From the NCBI GenBank assembly GCA_964651825.1, contig CAZYWK010000006.1, positions 13,063 through 77,062 of the forward strand: a stretch of DNA of 64,000 bases. The letters are read 5' to 3'. Under the pieces are notes generated by a model. That model was not told the DNA's origin, did not search any database, and was given only the letters and a program-made list of their open reading frames with translations. Positions 43,594 through 53,076 of the stretch are shown here, piece after piece (the stretch's first letter is position 1; each line of letters starts with the position of its first letter). This stretch comes from Sva-07 sp964651825. GTDB lineage: Bacteria > Actinomycetota > Acidimicrobiia > Acidimicrobiales > Ilumatobacteraceae. A program made the position numbers and the translations under genes.

Positions 43594-43623
43594 TTGACAA
43601 ACCCGCCCCGCGTCCCCTAGCGA
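43594..43623 (+). promoter_or_regulatory. Possible sigma-70 promoter of topA
   Basis: A perfect -35 hexamer TTGACA (43594-43599) lies 18 bases before TAGCGA (43618-43623), which is only a weak -10. The ATG follows 9 bases later, so transcription could begin close to the RBS (AAAGG at 43623-43627). Confidence 0.4.
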
Positions 43624-43632
43624 AAGGCACCG

Positions 43633-46359
43633 ATGCCCAAGCCCCTCGTCGTCGTGGAGTCGCCAGCAAAGGCCAAGACGCTGTCGAAGTTCCTCGGAAA
43701 CGACTACGACGTGCGCGCCTCGGTGGGCCATGTGGCCGACCTGCCGTCGAAGGGCTTGAACATCGACGTCGACAACGGGTTCAAACCCACCTACGAGCTG
43801 ACCGAGCGCGGCAAGACGGTGATCAAGGAGCTCAAGGCCGCGCTGAAGGATGCCTCCGAGCTCTATCTCGCAACGGATGAAGACCGCGAGGGTGAAGCCA
43901 TCTCGTGGCACCTCCTCGAGTACCTGAAGCCGAAGGTGCCGGTGAAGCGGATGGTGTTCCACGAGATCACCAAGTCCGCCATCGACCATGCGGTCAACAA
44001 TCCCCGGAGCCTCGACTACGGCCTCGTCGACGCCGCCGAGACGCGCCGCATCCTCGACCGGCTGTACGGCTACGAGGTGTCACCGGTGCTGTGGCGCCGA
44101 GTCAACCGCGGTCTGTCCGCCGGCAGGGTGCAGAGTCCGTCGGTGCGCCTGATCGTCGAGCGTGAGCGCGAGCGGATCGCGTTCGTGTCGGCCGACTACT
44201 GGGACATCGACGCGCTCACGGCGACCGCGCCGAGCTTCACCGCCAAGCTCGTCACGCTCAACGGCACGAAGGTCGCCACGGGCAAGGACTTCGACGATCG
44301 CGGTGTCGTTTCCGCCAAGGCGGTCGCGCTCGATGAAGCACGCGCCCGCGGCCTCGTCGACGGGCTGGCCGAGGTTCCGTTCACCGTCCGCTCGGTGGAG
44401 GACAAGCCGTACCGGTCGTCGCCGAAGGCGCCGTTCATGACCTCGACGCTCCAGCAGGAGGGCGGCCGCAAGCTGCGCATGTCGTCGTCGCAGGTGATGC
44501 GCGTCGCGCAGGGGCTCTACGAGCGTGGCTACATCACCTACATGCGAACCGACAACGTCGTGCTCTCCGACGAGGCGATGCAGGCGACGCGTGCCGCGGT
44601 CACGAGCGAGTACGGCCAGCAGTACCTCAGCCCGTCACCGAAGCAGTACTCGACGAAGGTGAAGAACGCTCAGGAGGCCCACGAGGCGATCCGCCCCACC
44701 ACGCCGTACCGCTCCCCGAACCAGGTTGCCGGCGAGCTGAACAGCCAGGATCTCGCGCTCTACCGGATGATCTGGCAGCGCACGCTCGCGTCGCAGATGG
44801 CCGACGCGACCGGCGTCACCGTCAGCGTGCGGCTCGGAGCGAACGCGGTCGACCGGTCGACCGGCGAGCTCACCGACTGCGAGTTCGCGGCGAGCGGCAC
44901 CACGATCACGTTCCCCGGCTATCGGGCGGTGTACGCCGCGGCCAGCGACGCTGGCGACGACGAGGCCGAGCAGGAAGCCCTGCTGCCGCCGCTCGTGGTC
45001 GGCACCGAGATCCCGATCGACACGATCACCCCGGAGGGTCACACCACGTCCCCGCCGGCCCGCTACACGGAGGCATCCCTCGTCAAGCGGTTGGAGGAGC
45101 TCGGCATCGGCCGACCGTCGACGTGGGCCTCGATCATCCAGACCATCCAGGACCGCGGCTACGTGTGGAAGAAGGGCCAGGCCCTGGTGCCGACGTGGAC
45201 GGCGTTCGCCGTCATCCGGCTCCTGGAGGAGCACTTCGACGCGCTGGTCGACTACGACTTCACCGCCTCGATCGACGAGGACCTCGACGCCATCGCCCGC
45301 GGCGACCGCGCCAAGGACCAGTGGCTGAAGCGCTTCTACTTCGGCGACACCGGCGACGGCGACAGCCGCCCCATCTCGGCCGAGGCCGGGGTCGGCGACG
45401 ATGCCCTGCTCGGCCTCAAGCGGTTGGTCGAGGAGAACCTCGACGAGATCGACGCCGCCGAGATCAACACGTTCCCGCTCGGCCTCGACGACGCCGGTGA
45501 GCTGATCGTCGTCAAGCCGGGCAAGTACGGCCCCTACGTGAAGCGCGGTGACGACACCGCCAGCGTGCCCGACGACCTGACCCCCGACGAGCTCACGGTC
45601 GCCAAGGCGATCGAGTTGCTCGCGGCGCCGAAGAGCGACGAGCCGATCGGCGAGCTCGACGGATACCCGGTGTACGCGAAGAACGGCCGCTACGGCCCGT
45701 ACGTGCAGTGGGGCGACCACGACGACCCGCCGCCCGGGTTCGAGAAGCCGAAGATGTCGAGCCTGTTCAAGACGATGATCCTCGAGCGCATCACGATGGA
45801 CGAGGCCGAGGCACTCCTGCAGCTGCCCCGCCACCTCGGTGACGACCCGGCCGACGGCGTGGCGATCTACGCCAACAACGGGCGTTACGGGCCGTACGTG
45901 CAGAAGGAGCGCGACTTCCGCAACATCGACTCCGAGGACCAGCTGCTCCAGATCACGCTCGACGACGCGCTGCGCATCTTCAGCCAGCCGAAGGTGTACA
46001 AGCGCGGGGGCGGCAACATGGCGGCGAAGGGCCCGCTGCGCGAGTTCGGCACCGACCCGATCAGCGAGCGCGCCGTCGTGGCCAAGGACGGCAAGTTCGG
46101 TGTGTACGTGACCGACGGCGAGACGAACGCCTCCCTCGGCAAGGGCGACCGGCTCGAGGCGATGAGCCCGGAGCGGGCCTTCGAGCTGCTGGCGATCAGG
46201 CGCGAGACCATCGCCGCCAACGGTGGGCCCAAGAAGAAGTCCGCGCCGAAGCGGGCCGCCAAGTCTCCGGCCAAGAAGGCAGCCGCCAAGCGCCCCGCCA
46301 AGAAGGCGGCTGCCAAGAAGGCCGCCCCGAACAAGCGCGCCGCTCCCGGGCCGTCCTGA
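43633..46359 (+). CDS. topA: DNA topoisomerase I
   Basis: A 908-residue type IA topoisomerase that relaxes negative supercoils. The TOPRIM metal site is present (ATDEDREGEAISWH). The catalytic Tyr is Tyr303 in ITYMRTDNVVLS; most homologues have MRTDS, so Asn replaces Ser. Three repeats of YGPYVQ/FGVYV type follow in the C-terminal domain in place of Cys4 zinc fingers. The final 45 residues are a Lys/Ala tail (KKAAAKRPAKKAA), as in other actinobacterial TopA. ATG 43633 follows AAAGG. Confidence 0.95.
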   Translation: MPKPLVVVESPAKAKTLSKFLGNDYDVRASVGHVADLPSKGLNIDVDNGFKPTYELTERGKTVIKELKAALKDASELYLATDEDREGEAISWHLLEYLKPKVPVKRMVFHEITKSAIDHAVNNPRSLDYGLVDAAETRRILDRLYGYEVSPVLWRRVNRGLSAGRVQSPSVRLIVERERERIAFVSADYWDIDALTATAPSFTAKLVTLNGTKVATGKDFDDRGVVSAKAVALDEARARGLVDGLAEVPFTVRSVEDKPYRSSPKAPFMTSTLQQEGGRKLRMSSSQVMRVAQGLYERGYITYMRTDNVVLSDEAMQATRAAVTSEYGQQYLSPSPKQYSTKVKNAQEAHEAIRPTTPYRSPNQVAGELNSQDLALYRMIWQRTLASQMADATGVTVSVRLGANAVDRSTGELTDCEFAASGTTITFPGYRAVYAAASDAGDDEAEQEALLPPLVVGTEIPIDTITPEGHTTSPPARYTEASLVKRLEELGIGRPSTWASIIQTIQDRGYVWKKGQALVPTWTAFAVIRLLEEHFDALVDYDFTASIDEDLDAIARGDRAKDQWLKRFYFGDTGDGDSRPISAEAGVGDDALLGLKRLVEENLDEIDAAEINTFPLGLDDAGELIVVKPGKYGPYVKRGDDTASVPDDLTPDELTVAKAIELLAAPKSDEPIGELDGYPVYAKNGRYGPYVQWGDHDDPPPGFEKPKMSSLFKTMILERITMDEAEALLQLPRHLGDDPADGVAIYANNGRYGPYVQKERDFRNIDSEDQLLQITLDDALRIFSQPKVYKRGGGNMAAKGPLREFGTDPISERAVVAKDGKFGVYVTDGETNASLGKGDRLEAMSPERAFELLAIRRETIAANGGPKKKSAPKRAAKSPAKKAAAKRPAKKAAAKKAAPNKRAAPGPS

Positions 46360-46365
46360 CCACCG

Positions 46366-46389
46366 CACGTCACCCCGAAGTGTGACGTG
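46366..46389 (+). terminator. Hairpin after topA
   Basis: Perfect 8-bp stem CACGTCAC / GTGACGTG at 46366-46373 and 46382-46389 with an 8-nt loop, 7 bases past the topA stop. No T-run follows, so termination is only a possibility. Confidence 0.35.
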
Positions 46390-46489
46390 TCGCGTCGAGA
46401 TGCGCGCCGACAGGTCACGCTCCGGCGGCGGCCGTGACGGCGGCGACGGGGGTGACGGCGAGGCGGGGCCGCTGGGTACGATCGGGGCG

Positions 46490-47131
46490 GTGGATGCGCA
46501 ACCTGCGGGAACGGCCGGCACGCCGCGCTACCTGGCGTTCGAGGGCGCTGAAGGCTGCGGCAAGTCGACCCAGGCGGCCCGCCTGGCCACCGCGCTCGAC
46601 GCGGTGCTGACGAGGGAGACCGGCGGCACCGACATCGGCGCCCGTCTGCGCGCCATCCTGCACGACACGACCAACGGCCACCTCGACGACCGCGCCGAAG
46701 CCCTGCTGGCCGCCGCGGATCGGGCGCAGCACCTCGCCGAGGTGGTCCGTCCGGCCCTCGAGGCGGGCCGGACGGTGGTGACCGACCGCTCGGCGTACTC
46801 GTCGCTCGCGTACCAGGGGTACGGCCGCCGGCTCGACGTCGACGACATCCGTCAGCTCAACGAGTGGGCCACCGGCGGCGTCTGGCCCGACGTCGTGATC
46901 TTCCTCGACACGCCCGAGGACGTCATCGCCGAACGGATGAGCCGCCGCGACCTCGATCGCTTCGAGGCGGAGCTTCCGGACTTCCACGAGCGCGTCCTCG
47001 ACGGCTTCCGCGAGATGGCTGCCGCTGACCCTGCGCGGTGGATCACCGTGCAGGCGTTGGGCTCGATCGACGACGTGGCGGCGAGGATCCGCCGCGAGCT
47101 CGCCACTCGGGGGATCGACTTCGATGCCTGA
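46490..47131 (+). CDS. tmk: Thymidylate kinase
   Basis: A 213-residue dTMP kinase (dTMP + ATP to dTDP). P-loop FEGAEGCGKST; TGG and DRAQHLAE lie in the dTMP site; TDRSAYSSLAYQGYGR carries the DR/Y pair; the lid region is SRRDLDRFEAELPDF. GTG 46490 is the start; the open frame upstream has no similarity. It overlaps the holB start by 8 bases, a conserved bacterial arrangement. Confidence 0.92.
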   Translation: MDAQPAGTAGTPRYLAFEGAEGCGKSTQAARLATALDAVLTRETGGTDIGARLRAILHDTTNGHLDDRAEALLAAADRAQHLAEVVRPALEAGRTVVTDRSAYSSLAYQGYGRRLDVDDIRQLNEWATGGVWPDVVIFLDTPEDVIAERMSRRDLDRFEAELPDFHERVLDGFREMAAADPARWITVQALGSIDDVAARIRRELATRGIDFDA

Positions 47132-48191
47132 TCCCTCGTCGGTCTGGGACGACGTCGTCGGCCAACCCACCGCGGTCCGACAACTCCGTGACGCCGCCGC
47201 CCGTGGCCCGGTGCACGCCTATCTGTTCGTCGGCCCGACCGGATCGACGAAACTGCAAGCGGCGCGCGCGTTCGCCGCACAGGTGATGTCGGGCGGCGAC
47301 GACGCCGACCAGCGCGACGCGAGGCTGGTGCTCGGCGGCATGCACCCGGACGTCCGCGAGGTCCGTCGCACCGGTGCGGCGATCTCGGCCGAGCAGGCCC
47401 GCGAGATCGTGCGCGTCTCCTCGCTCGCCCCGACCGAAGGCGATCGCAAGGTGCTGATCCTCGACGAGTTCCACCTGCTCCGACCGGAGGGGGCGGCGCT
47501 GCTGCTGAAGACGATCGAGGAGCCACCTGCCTCCACGCTGTTCGTGATCCTCGCCGACTTCGTGCCGAGCGACCTGATCACGATCTCGTCACGCTGCGTG
47601 CGCATCGACTTCCGCTCGATCGACACGGACCTGATCACCGAGCGGCTCGTGGCGGAAGGCGTCGACCCGACGGCAGCGACGACCGCCGCCACCGCGGCAC
47701 TCGGCGACCTCGACCGCGCCCGCGTGCTGGCCAACGACCCCCAGCTCGCCGCCCGGCGCGCCGCGTTCGCCCATGCACCTCATCAACTCAACGGCACGGG
47801 CGCGGTGGCCGTGCGCACCGCGGCCGAGCTGCTCGCCATGATCGACTCTGCCGCCGAACCGTTGACGGCGCGCCACGAGCAGGAGATCGTCGCCCTCGAC
47901 GAGCAGATCGCCCGGTACGGCGAAAAGGGCAACGGCCGCAAGCAGCTCGAGGAACGGCACAAGCGTGAGCTGCGCCGGTACCGCACCGACGAGCTGCGCG
48001 CCGGGCTCGCCACGCTCGCGGCCACGTACCGCGACAGCATCACCCTGCCGGGCTCGACCGCCGACGTCGCACGGTGCGCCGGTGCCGTCCGGATGATCCA
48101 CGACACGCTCGAATCACTCGAGCGGAACCCCAACGAGCGCCTCCTCGTCGAGAATCTGCTCTGGTCGCTCCCCGACGCCCACGGCGTATGA
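47124..48191 (+). CDS. holB: DNA polymerase III subunit delta prime
   Basis: A 355-residue clamp-loader subunit. It opens WDDVVGQPTAVRQL and has VHAYLFVGPTGSTKLQAA where the P-loop would be; the expected GK[ST] is GSTKLQ, so ATP is unlikely to be bound, as in other delta-prime subunits. VLILDEFHLLRPEGAALLLKTIEEPP and the SRC-like SSRCVRIDF follow. It overlaps tmk upstream, and its 3' end overlaps the convergent PAP2 gene by 78 bases. Confidence 0.9.
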   Translation: MPDPSSVWDDVVGQPTAVRQLRDAAARGPVHAYLFVGPTGSTKLQAARAFAAQVMSGGDDADQRDARLVLGGMHPDVREVRRTGAAISAEQAREIVRVSSLAPTEGDRKVLILDEFHLLRPEGAALLLKTIEEPPASTLFVILADFVPSDLITISSRCVRIDFRSIDTDLITERLVAEGVDPTAATTAATAALGDLDRARVLANDPQLAARRAAFAHAPHQLNGTGAVAVRTAAELLAMIDSAAEPLTARHEQEIVALDEQIARYGEKGNGRKQLEERHKRELRRYRTDELRAGLATLAATYRDSITLPGSTADVARCAGAVRMIHDTLESLERNPNERLLVENLLWSLPDAHGV

Positions 48192-48986
48192 AGGCCGAGC
48201 CGTCCGACGGCGGACCGCAGTGTCGATCATCAGGGCCACGCCGAGCAGCGCGATGGCGACGATGCCGTCGAGCCACCAGTGGTTGCCCGTTGCCGACACG
48301 GCGATCATGGTGAGGACGACCTGGAGTGCGAACACCCAGCGCCACCTGCTCGGACTGGTGGCGATGATGCCGAACGACACGACGGCGGCCCAGGCGACGT
48401 GGATCGATGGCATGGCTGCGAACTGGTCGGACACACCGGTTCCGACCGGCCCGTACACCGACATCCCGTAGACCGACGACAAGTCGATGTAGCCGAGGTC
48501 TGGCAGGAACCGGGGTGGCGCGACGCGGACGAAGCGGATGACCAGGCAGAACCCGGTGACGATCGCCAATCCGTTGCGCCAGTGGGGGTACCGATCGCGG
48601 TGGCGCACGAACAGCCACACCATGAACGCGATCGTTGCGGGGACGTGGACGACGGCGTAGTAGTAGTTCGTCGCTTCGGCCAACCAGTCGAAGTTCATCA
48701 CCCACTGCTGGAGGGCCAGCTCGGACGGGAGGTGCATTGCCCGTTGGATGTCGTCGATCTGGCGGGCCCGTTCGATCGCGCCGTCGGAGGTGGCCAGCGG
48801 CAGCTTGCGGGCGATCCGCCACACCGAGTAGAGGGCGGCAACGATCGCGAGCTCCTGGGCCCACGGCCGTACCTTCACCGCGGCAGCCGCGGTGCGCGTC
48901 GACGGCCGGACGCGACCGAGCACCCACCACAGTGTGGTGCACACGATCGCGAGGATCGCCGCCTGGTCCCAGGTCGGCCATTTCAT
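48114..48986 (-). CDS. PAP2-superfamily membrane phosphatase (inositol-phosphotransferase-like)
   Basis: A 290-residue membrane protein of about six helices. The PAP2 signature is split: RFVRVAPPRF, then AMPSIHVAWAAVV (His), then GNHWWLDGIVA (His, Asp). The wording RVAPPR/MPSIHV matches the inositol-phosphate-transferase/IPC-synthase branch. It may handle phosphatidylinositol or undecaprenyl-phosphate lipids. Stop overlaps the 3' end of holB by 78 bases in the opposite direction. Divergent from map by 29 bases. Confidence 0.85.
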   Translation of the reverse strand: MKWPTWDQAAILAIVCTTLWWVLGRVRPSTRTAAAAVKVRPWAQELAIVAALYSVWRIARKLPLATSDGAIERARQIDDIQRAMHLPSELALQQWVMNFDWLAEATNYYYAVVHVPATIAFMVWLFVRHRDRYPHWRNGLAIVTGFCLVIRFVRVAPPRFLPDLGYIDLSSVYGMSVYGPVGTGVSDQFAAMPSIHVAWAAVVSFGIIATSPSRWRWVFALQVVLTMIAVSATGNHWWLDGIVAIALLGVALMIDTAVRRRTARPSYAVGVGERPEQILDEEALVGVPLE

Positions 48987-49015
48987 GACGCGCCGGATAC
49001 CTCTATCCTGAAGGC

Positions 49016-49993
49016 ATGTCTGTCACCGCACCGTCCACGTTGCCAGCGGCGAACGAGGCATGCTGGTGCGGGAGCGGCCGGAAGTACAAGCGCTGTCACA
49101 AGAAGACCGAGGGCAAGATCATGCCCGGGTTCGTCAGTCCGATGCGGTCGGTTCCCGCCTCCATCGCCCGCCCACCCTACGCCGACACCGGCGAGGTGCA
49201 ATCGTGGGACGAGCCGCGGATCAAGTCGCCCGAGACGATCGAGAAGATGCGCATCGCCGGCAAGGTCGCCGCCGACGTGCTCGCACTCGCCGGCAGGATG
49301 GTCGCCCCGGGGGTCACCACCGAGGAGATCGACGTGTTCGTGCACGACGCGTTCATCGAGCGGGGTGCCTATCCGTCGACGGTCAACTACAACCACTATC
49401 CGAAGGCGTGCTGCACGTCGGTCAACGAGGTCATCTGCCACGGCATCCCCGACTCGCGGGCGCTGCAGGACGGCGACATCTGCAACATCGACGTCACGGG
49501 CTACATCGGGGGCGTTCACGGCGACACCAACGCCACCTTCTTCGCCGGCGACGTCGACGACGAGAGCCGCGAGCTCGTGCGGGTGACCGAGGAGTGCACC
49601 TGGCTCGGCATCGAGGCCGTCAAGGCGGGCCGGCCGATCAGCGACATCGGCCGGGCGATCGAGGACCACGCCAAGAAGCACCGGTACGGCGTCGTGCGCG
49701 CCTTCGTCGGCCACGCCATCGGCGAGCAGTTCCACGGCGACATCCAGATCCTGCACTACTACGACGCGCGGGCCAACGTCATCATGCGGCCCGGCATGAC
49801 GTTCACGATCGAGCCGATGATCACGCTCGGCACGGTCAACTACAAGATCTGGGACGACGACTGGACAGCGGTCACGGCCGACGGCAAGCGCACGGCGCAG
49901 TTCGAGCACACCATCCTCGTCACCGACGACGGTTACGAGGTGCTCACGGGCGGCCCCGACGCGGCCAGCCCGAGCCCACCCTGGACCCGCTGA
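49016..49993 (+). CDS. map: Methionine aminopeptidase, type I, with SEC-C zinc motif
   Basis: A 325-residue enzyme that removes N-terminal Met. A SEC-C type zinc segment leads (CWCGSGRKYKRCH; Cys16, Cys18, Cys27, His28). The peptidase domain has metal ligands in NIDVTGYIGGVHGDTNATF, GHAIGEQFH and FTIEPMI, with the final Glu in TAQFEHT. The N-terminal zinc motif helps ribosome binding in similar proteins. Its 3' end overlaps the convergent membrane-protein gene by 61 bases. Confidence 0.93.
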   Translation: MSVTAPSTLPAANEACWCGSGRKYKRCHKKTEGKIMPGFVSPMRSVPASIARPPYADTGEVQSWDEPRIKSPETIEKMRIAGKVAADVLALAGRMVAPGVTTEEIDVFVHDAFIERGAYPSTVNYNHYPKACCTSVNEVICHGIPDSRALQDGDICNIDVTGYIGGVHGDTNATFFAGDVDDESRELVRVTEECTWLGIEAVKAGRPISDIGRAIEDHAKKHRYGVVRAFVGHAIGEQFHGDIQILHYYDARANVIMRPGMTFTIEPMITLGTVNYKIWDDDWTAVTADGKRTAQFEHTILVTDDGYEVLTGGPDAASPSPPWTR

Positions 49994-51027
49994 CCCGCCA
50001 GCCAGCCGGGCACGAACAACGCCGCCAGCGCGAGCGCGGCGAAACCCGCCCCGCCCGCCAACGCCATCGCGACCGTGTACCGGTCGAGCCAGCCCGGTGC
50101 GTCGGTCGGGATGAGGGCCGCCGACAACCCGTCGCGCTTGATCCATCCCCAGCTCACGAGCTCGACGCCGACCGCCAGCATCGCCGCGTCGGCCCAGAAC
50201 CGGTGGCCGCGCCACTCCGCCAACACCGCGCCGGCGGCACAGGCTGATGCGATCGCGGGCAGCAGCCACCACACGAGGCGCGGACCCGTCTCGGACGGCA
50301 GCGACGTGAACTGCCACACGCCCACGACCGTTGCGAGTACCGCGGGAGGCAGCAACCACTGCGAGGTTCGAGCACCGCGCCGACGGCTCACGACGGCGCC
50401 ACCCACCAGCACGATTCCGCTCGCCGCCCCGATCCATGCTGGCAGCGCCGACGGGGCGGGCTGCCAGGTGCTGGCGACGGTGACCGCTACGTCGTTGCCG
50501 TCGACCTCCAAGGGGATGACGGCCTCGAGGATCTGATCCCCGGGGGAGGCACCGAGCGGGCGGGTGGTCTGCATCCAGTGGGCCCGGTGGTCGTGCCACG
50601 CCCATCGGTGGTCGGCAGCGACCTCGCGCCAGTCCGGCACTGCGGCGCTGTCGAGGTCGGTCGGTGCGTCGGCCCCGTAGCGACTGGCGTTCTGGTACGT
50701 GGTCGGTGCGTTGCGATTCTCACTCACCGCGCCGTCGGCGCCGAACAGCAGGTACGGCTCACCCGCGTAGCCCACCACGAGCACTTCGGTGCCGGGGGCC
50801 GCGGTCAGTTCGACGAAGGAATCGCCGCCGATGATCTCGACGGTGACCTCCTCGGTCGGCGGCTCGATCGCCACGACCTCGGACCGATAGTCCGTCGGCC
50901 CCGCCGGGTCGGCGTGCGCCGGGGTGGCGAACAGGACGGCCAGGGCGAGCCCACCGACGAGCGAGCGAGCGACGAGTCGCCGGCGCCGAGTTGTTGCGCG
51001 GCGCCCGGCCCCGTGCGACAACTTCAT
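49933..51027 (-). CDS. Exported membrane protein of copper-type operon, unknown family
   Basis: A 364-residue protein. A Tat/Sec-like signal (RRRRLVARSLVGGLALAVLFATPAHA) is followed by an exported domain to about 215, then seven or so short helices. The exported part contains HRWAWHDHRAHWMQ, a cluster of His and Met that could bind copper. I do not recognise the family; it resembles uncharacterised CopC/YcnI-neighbour proteins. It is last in a unit with a cupredoxin, a cytochrome-SCO fusion and an ECF sigma factor; ATG 51027 overlaps the cupredoxin stop by four bases. Confidence 0.75.
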   Translation of the reverse strand: MKLSHGAGRRATTRRRRLVARSLVGGLALAVLFATPAHADPAGPTDYRSEVVAIEPPTEEVTVEIIGGDSFVELTAAPGTEVLVVGYAGEPYLLFGADGAVSENRNAPTTYQNASRYGADAPTDLDSAAVPDWREVAADHRWAWHDHRAHWMQTTRPLGASPGDQILEAVIPLEVDGNDVAVTVASTWQPAPSALPAWIGAASGIVLVGGAVVSRRRGARTSQWLLPPAVLATVVGVWQFTSLPSETGPRLVWWLLPAIASACAAGAVLAEWRGHRFWADAAMLAVGVELVSWGWIKRDGLSAALIPTDAPGWLDRYTVAMALAGGAGFAALALAALFVPGWLAGQRVQGGLGLAASGPPVSTS

Positions 51028-51437
51028 GCGGACACGACGAGGACGAACTGGCCGCTCGGATGGACGGTGCACACACCGACGAACTCACCGGGTGTCGCGA
51101 ATCGCTGCGTCACGGTCTCGCCGGCGCCGACGAAGAACGGCCCGACGTTGTGCCCGCGGTCGTCCTCGTTGACGATCCGGATCGTCTCGCCCACCTTCGC
51201 GTCGAGCTCCGCCGGGAGGATCTCGAGCGGCTCGCCGGCATCGAGCGCCACTCCCGCCCCCGCGGGAATGGTGTACGCGTAGGTCGCGTCGATGTCGGCG
51301 CCGACCGTGGACACCCCGGGCGCGGCCGATGGCCCGTCGCTACCCCCGCACGCTGTCAGGGCCACACCGCCGAGCAGCGCCAAGGCCAAGGTCAAGGTCA
51401 CCGTGGTCACGGCGGATCGGCGGTGCTCGTGCAGCAT
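51024..51437 (-). CDS. Cupredoxin-domain lipoprotein
   Basis: A 137-residue exported blue-copper-like protein. A lipobox-like end (GVALTAC) lies in the signal peptide. The type I copper ligands His (DRGHNVGPFF) and Cys-x2-His (GVCTVHPSG) are visible, but the usual Met is not, Gln taking its place (PSGQF). It may carry copper to the SCO partner. It overlaps the membrane-protein gene (ATGA) and follows the SCO gene by 7 bases. Confidence 0.82.
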   Translation of the reverse strand: MLHEHRRSAVTTVTLTLALALLGGVALTACGGSDGPSAAPGVSTVGADIDATYAYTIPAGAGVALDAGEPLEILPAELDAKVGETIRIVNEDDRGHNVGPFFVGAGETVTQRFATPGEFVGVCTVHPSGQFVLVVSA

Positions 51438-51444
51438 CGCTCGA

Positions 51445-52458
51445 TCACGAACCCGTGGTGACGGGCGCCCCATCCGCGAGCAGCAGGGCGAGGTCGCTCG
51501 CCATGTCGTCCGACGTCGTGCCGAACGGCCAGGTCAACACGAGGCGGCCCTGATCGTCGACGACGTACACGAAGCCGCTGTGCGCGACCTCGACCTCGCC
51601 GTCGTCACCGGGCTGCACGAGGTAGGTGACGCCGAATCCGTCGGCGATCGTCCGCAACAGCGCGGCATCGTCGGTTCCTCCCGCCCGCCCCTCGGGCAGG
51701 AAGCTGTGGACGTAGTCGGTCAGCACGTCGAGGTCGCGGTCGGGGTCGATCGTGACCACTGCGGTCTCGACCCTCGCGGCGTCGGCGGGCGGGAGCTTGC
51801 GCAGCGCGACCGTGATGTCGGCCAACGTGGCCGGGCACACGTCGGGGCAGTTGGTGTAGCCGAAGAAGACGGTTTGCAGCCCACCGGGTTCGGCCCGGAA
51901 CGTGAGATCGGTGCCGGGCTCGTCGAGCGATGGGATCGAGAGGTCGCCCACCTCGGGCGCGGGGTCGCGCACGATGCCCGACAGCGCGGACTCGTCGCCG
52001 TCGCCGGCGACGGCGGACGACTCGTCCATCGGAGCAACTCCGGAGAGGTCGCGGATGTAGGCGATGACGTCGGCGATCTCGGCGTCATCGAGTGAGTTGT
52101 TCGGCATCTGGATCTTGGAGCCGGCGACGACGTCGGCCTTCGGATCGGTGATCGCCCGCGCCAGGTAGACGTCGTCGGCAACCACCGAGGTGCCGTCGGC
52201 GAGATCGACCCGCGACCCGTACAGACCGACCCAGGTCGGGCCCACACCGCCCTGCCCATCGGTGCCGTGGCACGACGCGCACCCGTTCGAGCGGGAGATC
52301 TCCTGGCCTCGCTGGCCGGCTTCGGTGAGCACGATGTCGGCGTTGCCCGAGTCGTCGGAATCACCACCACAGGCGGCGAAGGCGACGACTCCGCCCAACA
52401 CGAACAGCGGCGCGACGACGCGACGTACGCTCGGGCGAGACACAGCCAGTCGGGACAC
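51445..52458 (-). CDS. Cytochrome c - SCO1/SenC fusion lipoprotein
   Basis: A 337-residue protein joining two domains. A lipobox (VAFAAC, Cys30) anchors it. A class I cytochrome c domain has CASCH at 60-64, with axial Met118 (IQMPN) likely. A SCO domain follows with CPDVC at 204-208 and His293 (VAHSGF), which bind copper for the CuA centre of cytochrome c oxidase. The fusion suggests copper delivery with a built-in electron carrier. Start GTG 52458 follows the sigma stop by five bases; the long frame upstream is shadow. Confidence 0.9.
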   Translation of the reverse strand: MSRLAVSRPSVRRVVAPLFVLGGVVAFAACGGDSDDSGNADIVLTEAGQRGQEISRSNGCASCHGTDGQGGVGPTWVGLYGSRVDLADGTSVVADDVYLARAITDPKADVVAGSKIQMPNNSLDDAEIADVIAYIRDLSGVAPMDESSAVAGDGDESALSGIVRDPAPEVGDLSIPSLDEPGTDLTFRAEPGGLQTVFFGYTNCPDVCPATLADITVALRKLPPADAARVETAVVTIDPDRDLDVLTDYVHSFLPEGRAGGTDDAALLRTIADGFGVTYLVQPGDDGEVEVAHSGFVYVVDDQGRLVLTWPFGTTSDDMASDLALLLADGAPVTTGS

Positions 52459-52463
52459 AGCAG

Positions 52464-53057
52464 TCAGGTCGCCCGGCGGCGGCGATTCGTTCCCGTGCCG
52501 TCGGCCGTGCCGGTCACTGCCGGATCCGGTGCCGACATCGACTCCACGAGGTCGCCCCGAGCGCGCGACACCCGCGAGCGGACGGTGCCGATCGGGCATC
52601 CGAGCACCTCGGCCGCCTCGTCGTACTGGAGGCCGAGCACCTGGGTGAGGACGAACGCTGCTCGGCGATCGTCGTCGAGGGACTCGAGCAGCGATTCGAG
52701 CTCCACCCGGCCAGACGGGTCGGCGACGATCAGCGAACCGCCGGCCGATCCGGCGCCTGCTTCGCGGATCGCCTCGCGATGCAGCCGGCGGCGACGCACG
52801 GCGCGGCGGGTGTGATCGACGCACGTACGGCGGGCGATGGTGAGCAGCCAGCCGCGGGCCGACCCGTCGGCGCGGAAGCGGTGGATCGAGCCGATCGCCC
52901 GCTCATAGGTCTCCTGGGCGAGATCGTCGGCATACGCCGCGTCACCGAGGTACCGACAGATCCGCCACACGTCGGCCTGGGTCTCGGCGATGAAGCGTTC
53001 GAGAGCCTGCCGGTCGCCGTCGCGCGCGGCGACCGCCAACCGCGTCAAGTGATCCAT
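52464..53057 (-). CDS. ECF sigma factor
   Basis: A 197-residue extracytoplasmic-function sigma factor. Region 2 reads DDLAQETYERAIGSIHRF and DGSARGWLLTIARRTCVDHTRR. Region 4 reads LESLDDDRRAAFVLTQVLGL and AAEVLGCPIGTVRSRVSRAR. It is first in the copper-type unit, five bases before the cytochrome-SCO gene, so it probably drives its own operon. ATG 53057 starts the conserved part. Confidence 0.9.
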   Translation of the reverse strand: MDHLTRLAVAARDGDRQALERFIAETQADVWRICRYLGDAAYADDLAQETYERAIGSIHRFRADGSARGWLLTIARRTCVDHTRRAVRRRRLHREAIREAGAGSAGGSLIVADPSGRVELESLLESLDDDRRAAFVLTQVLGLQYDEAAEVLGCPIGTVRSRVSRARGDLVESMSAPDPAVTGTADGTGTNRRRRAT

Positions 53058-53076
53058 CGGTGGACAGTGTCGCAGG

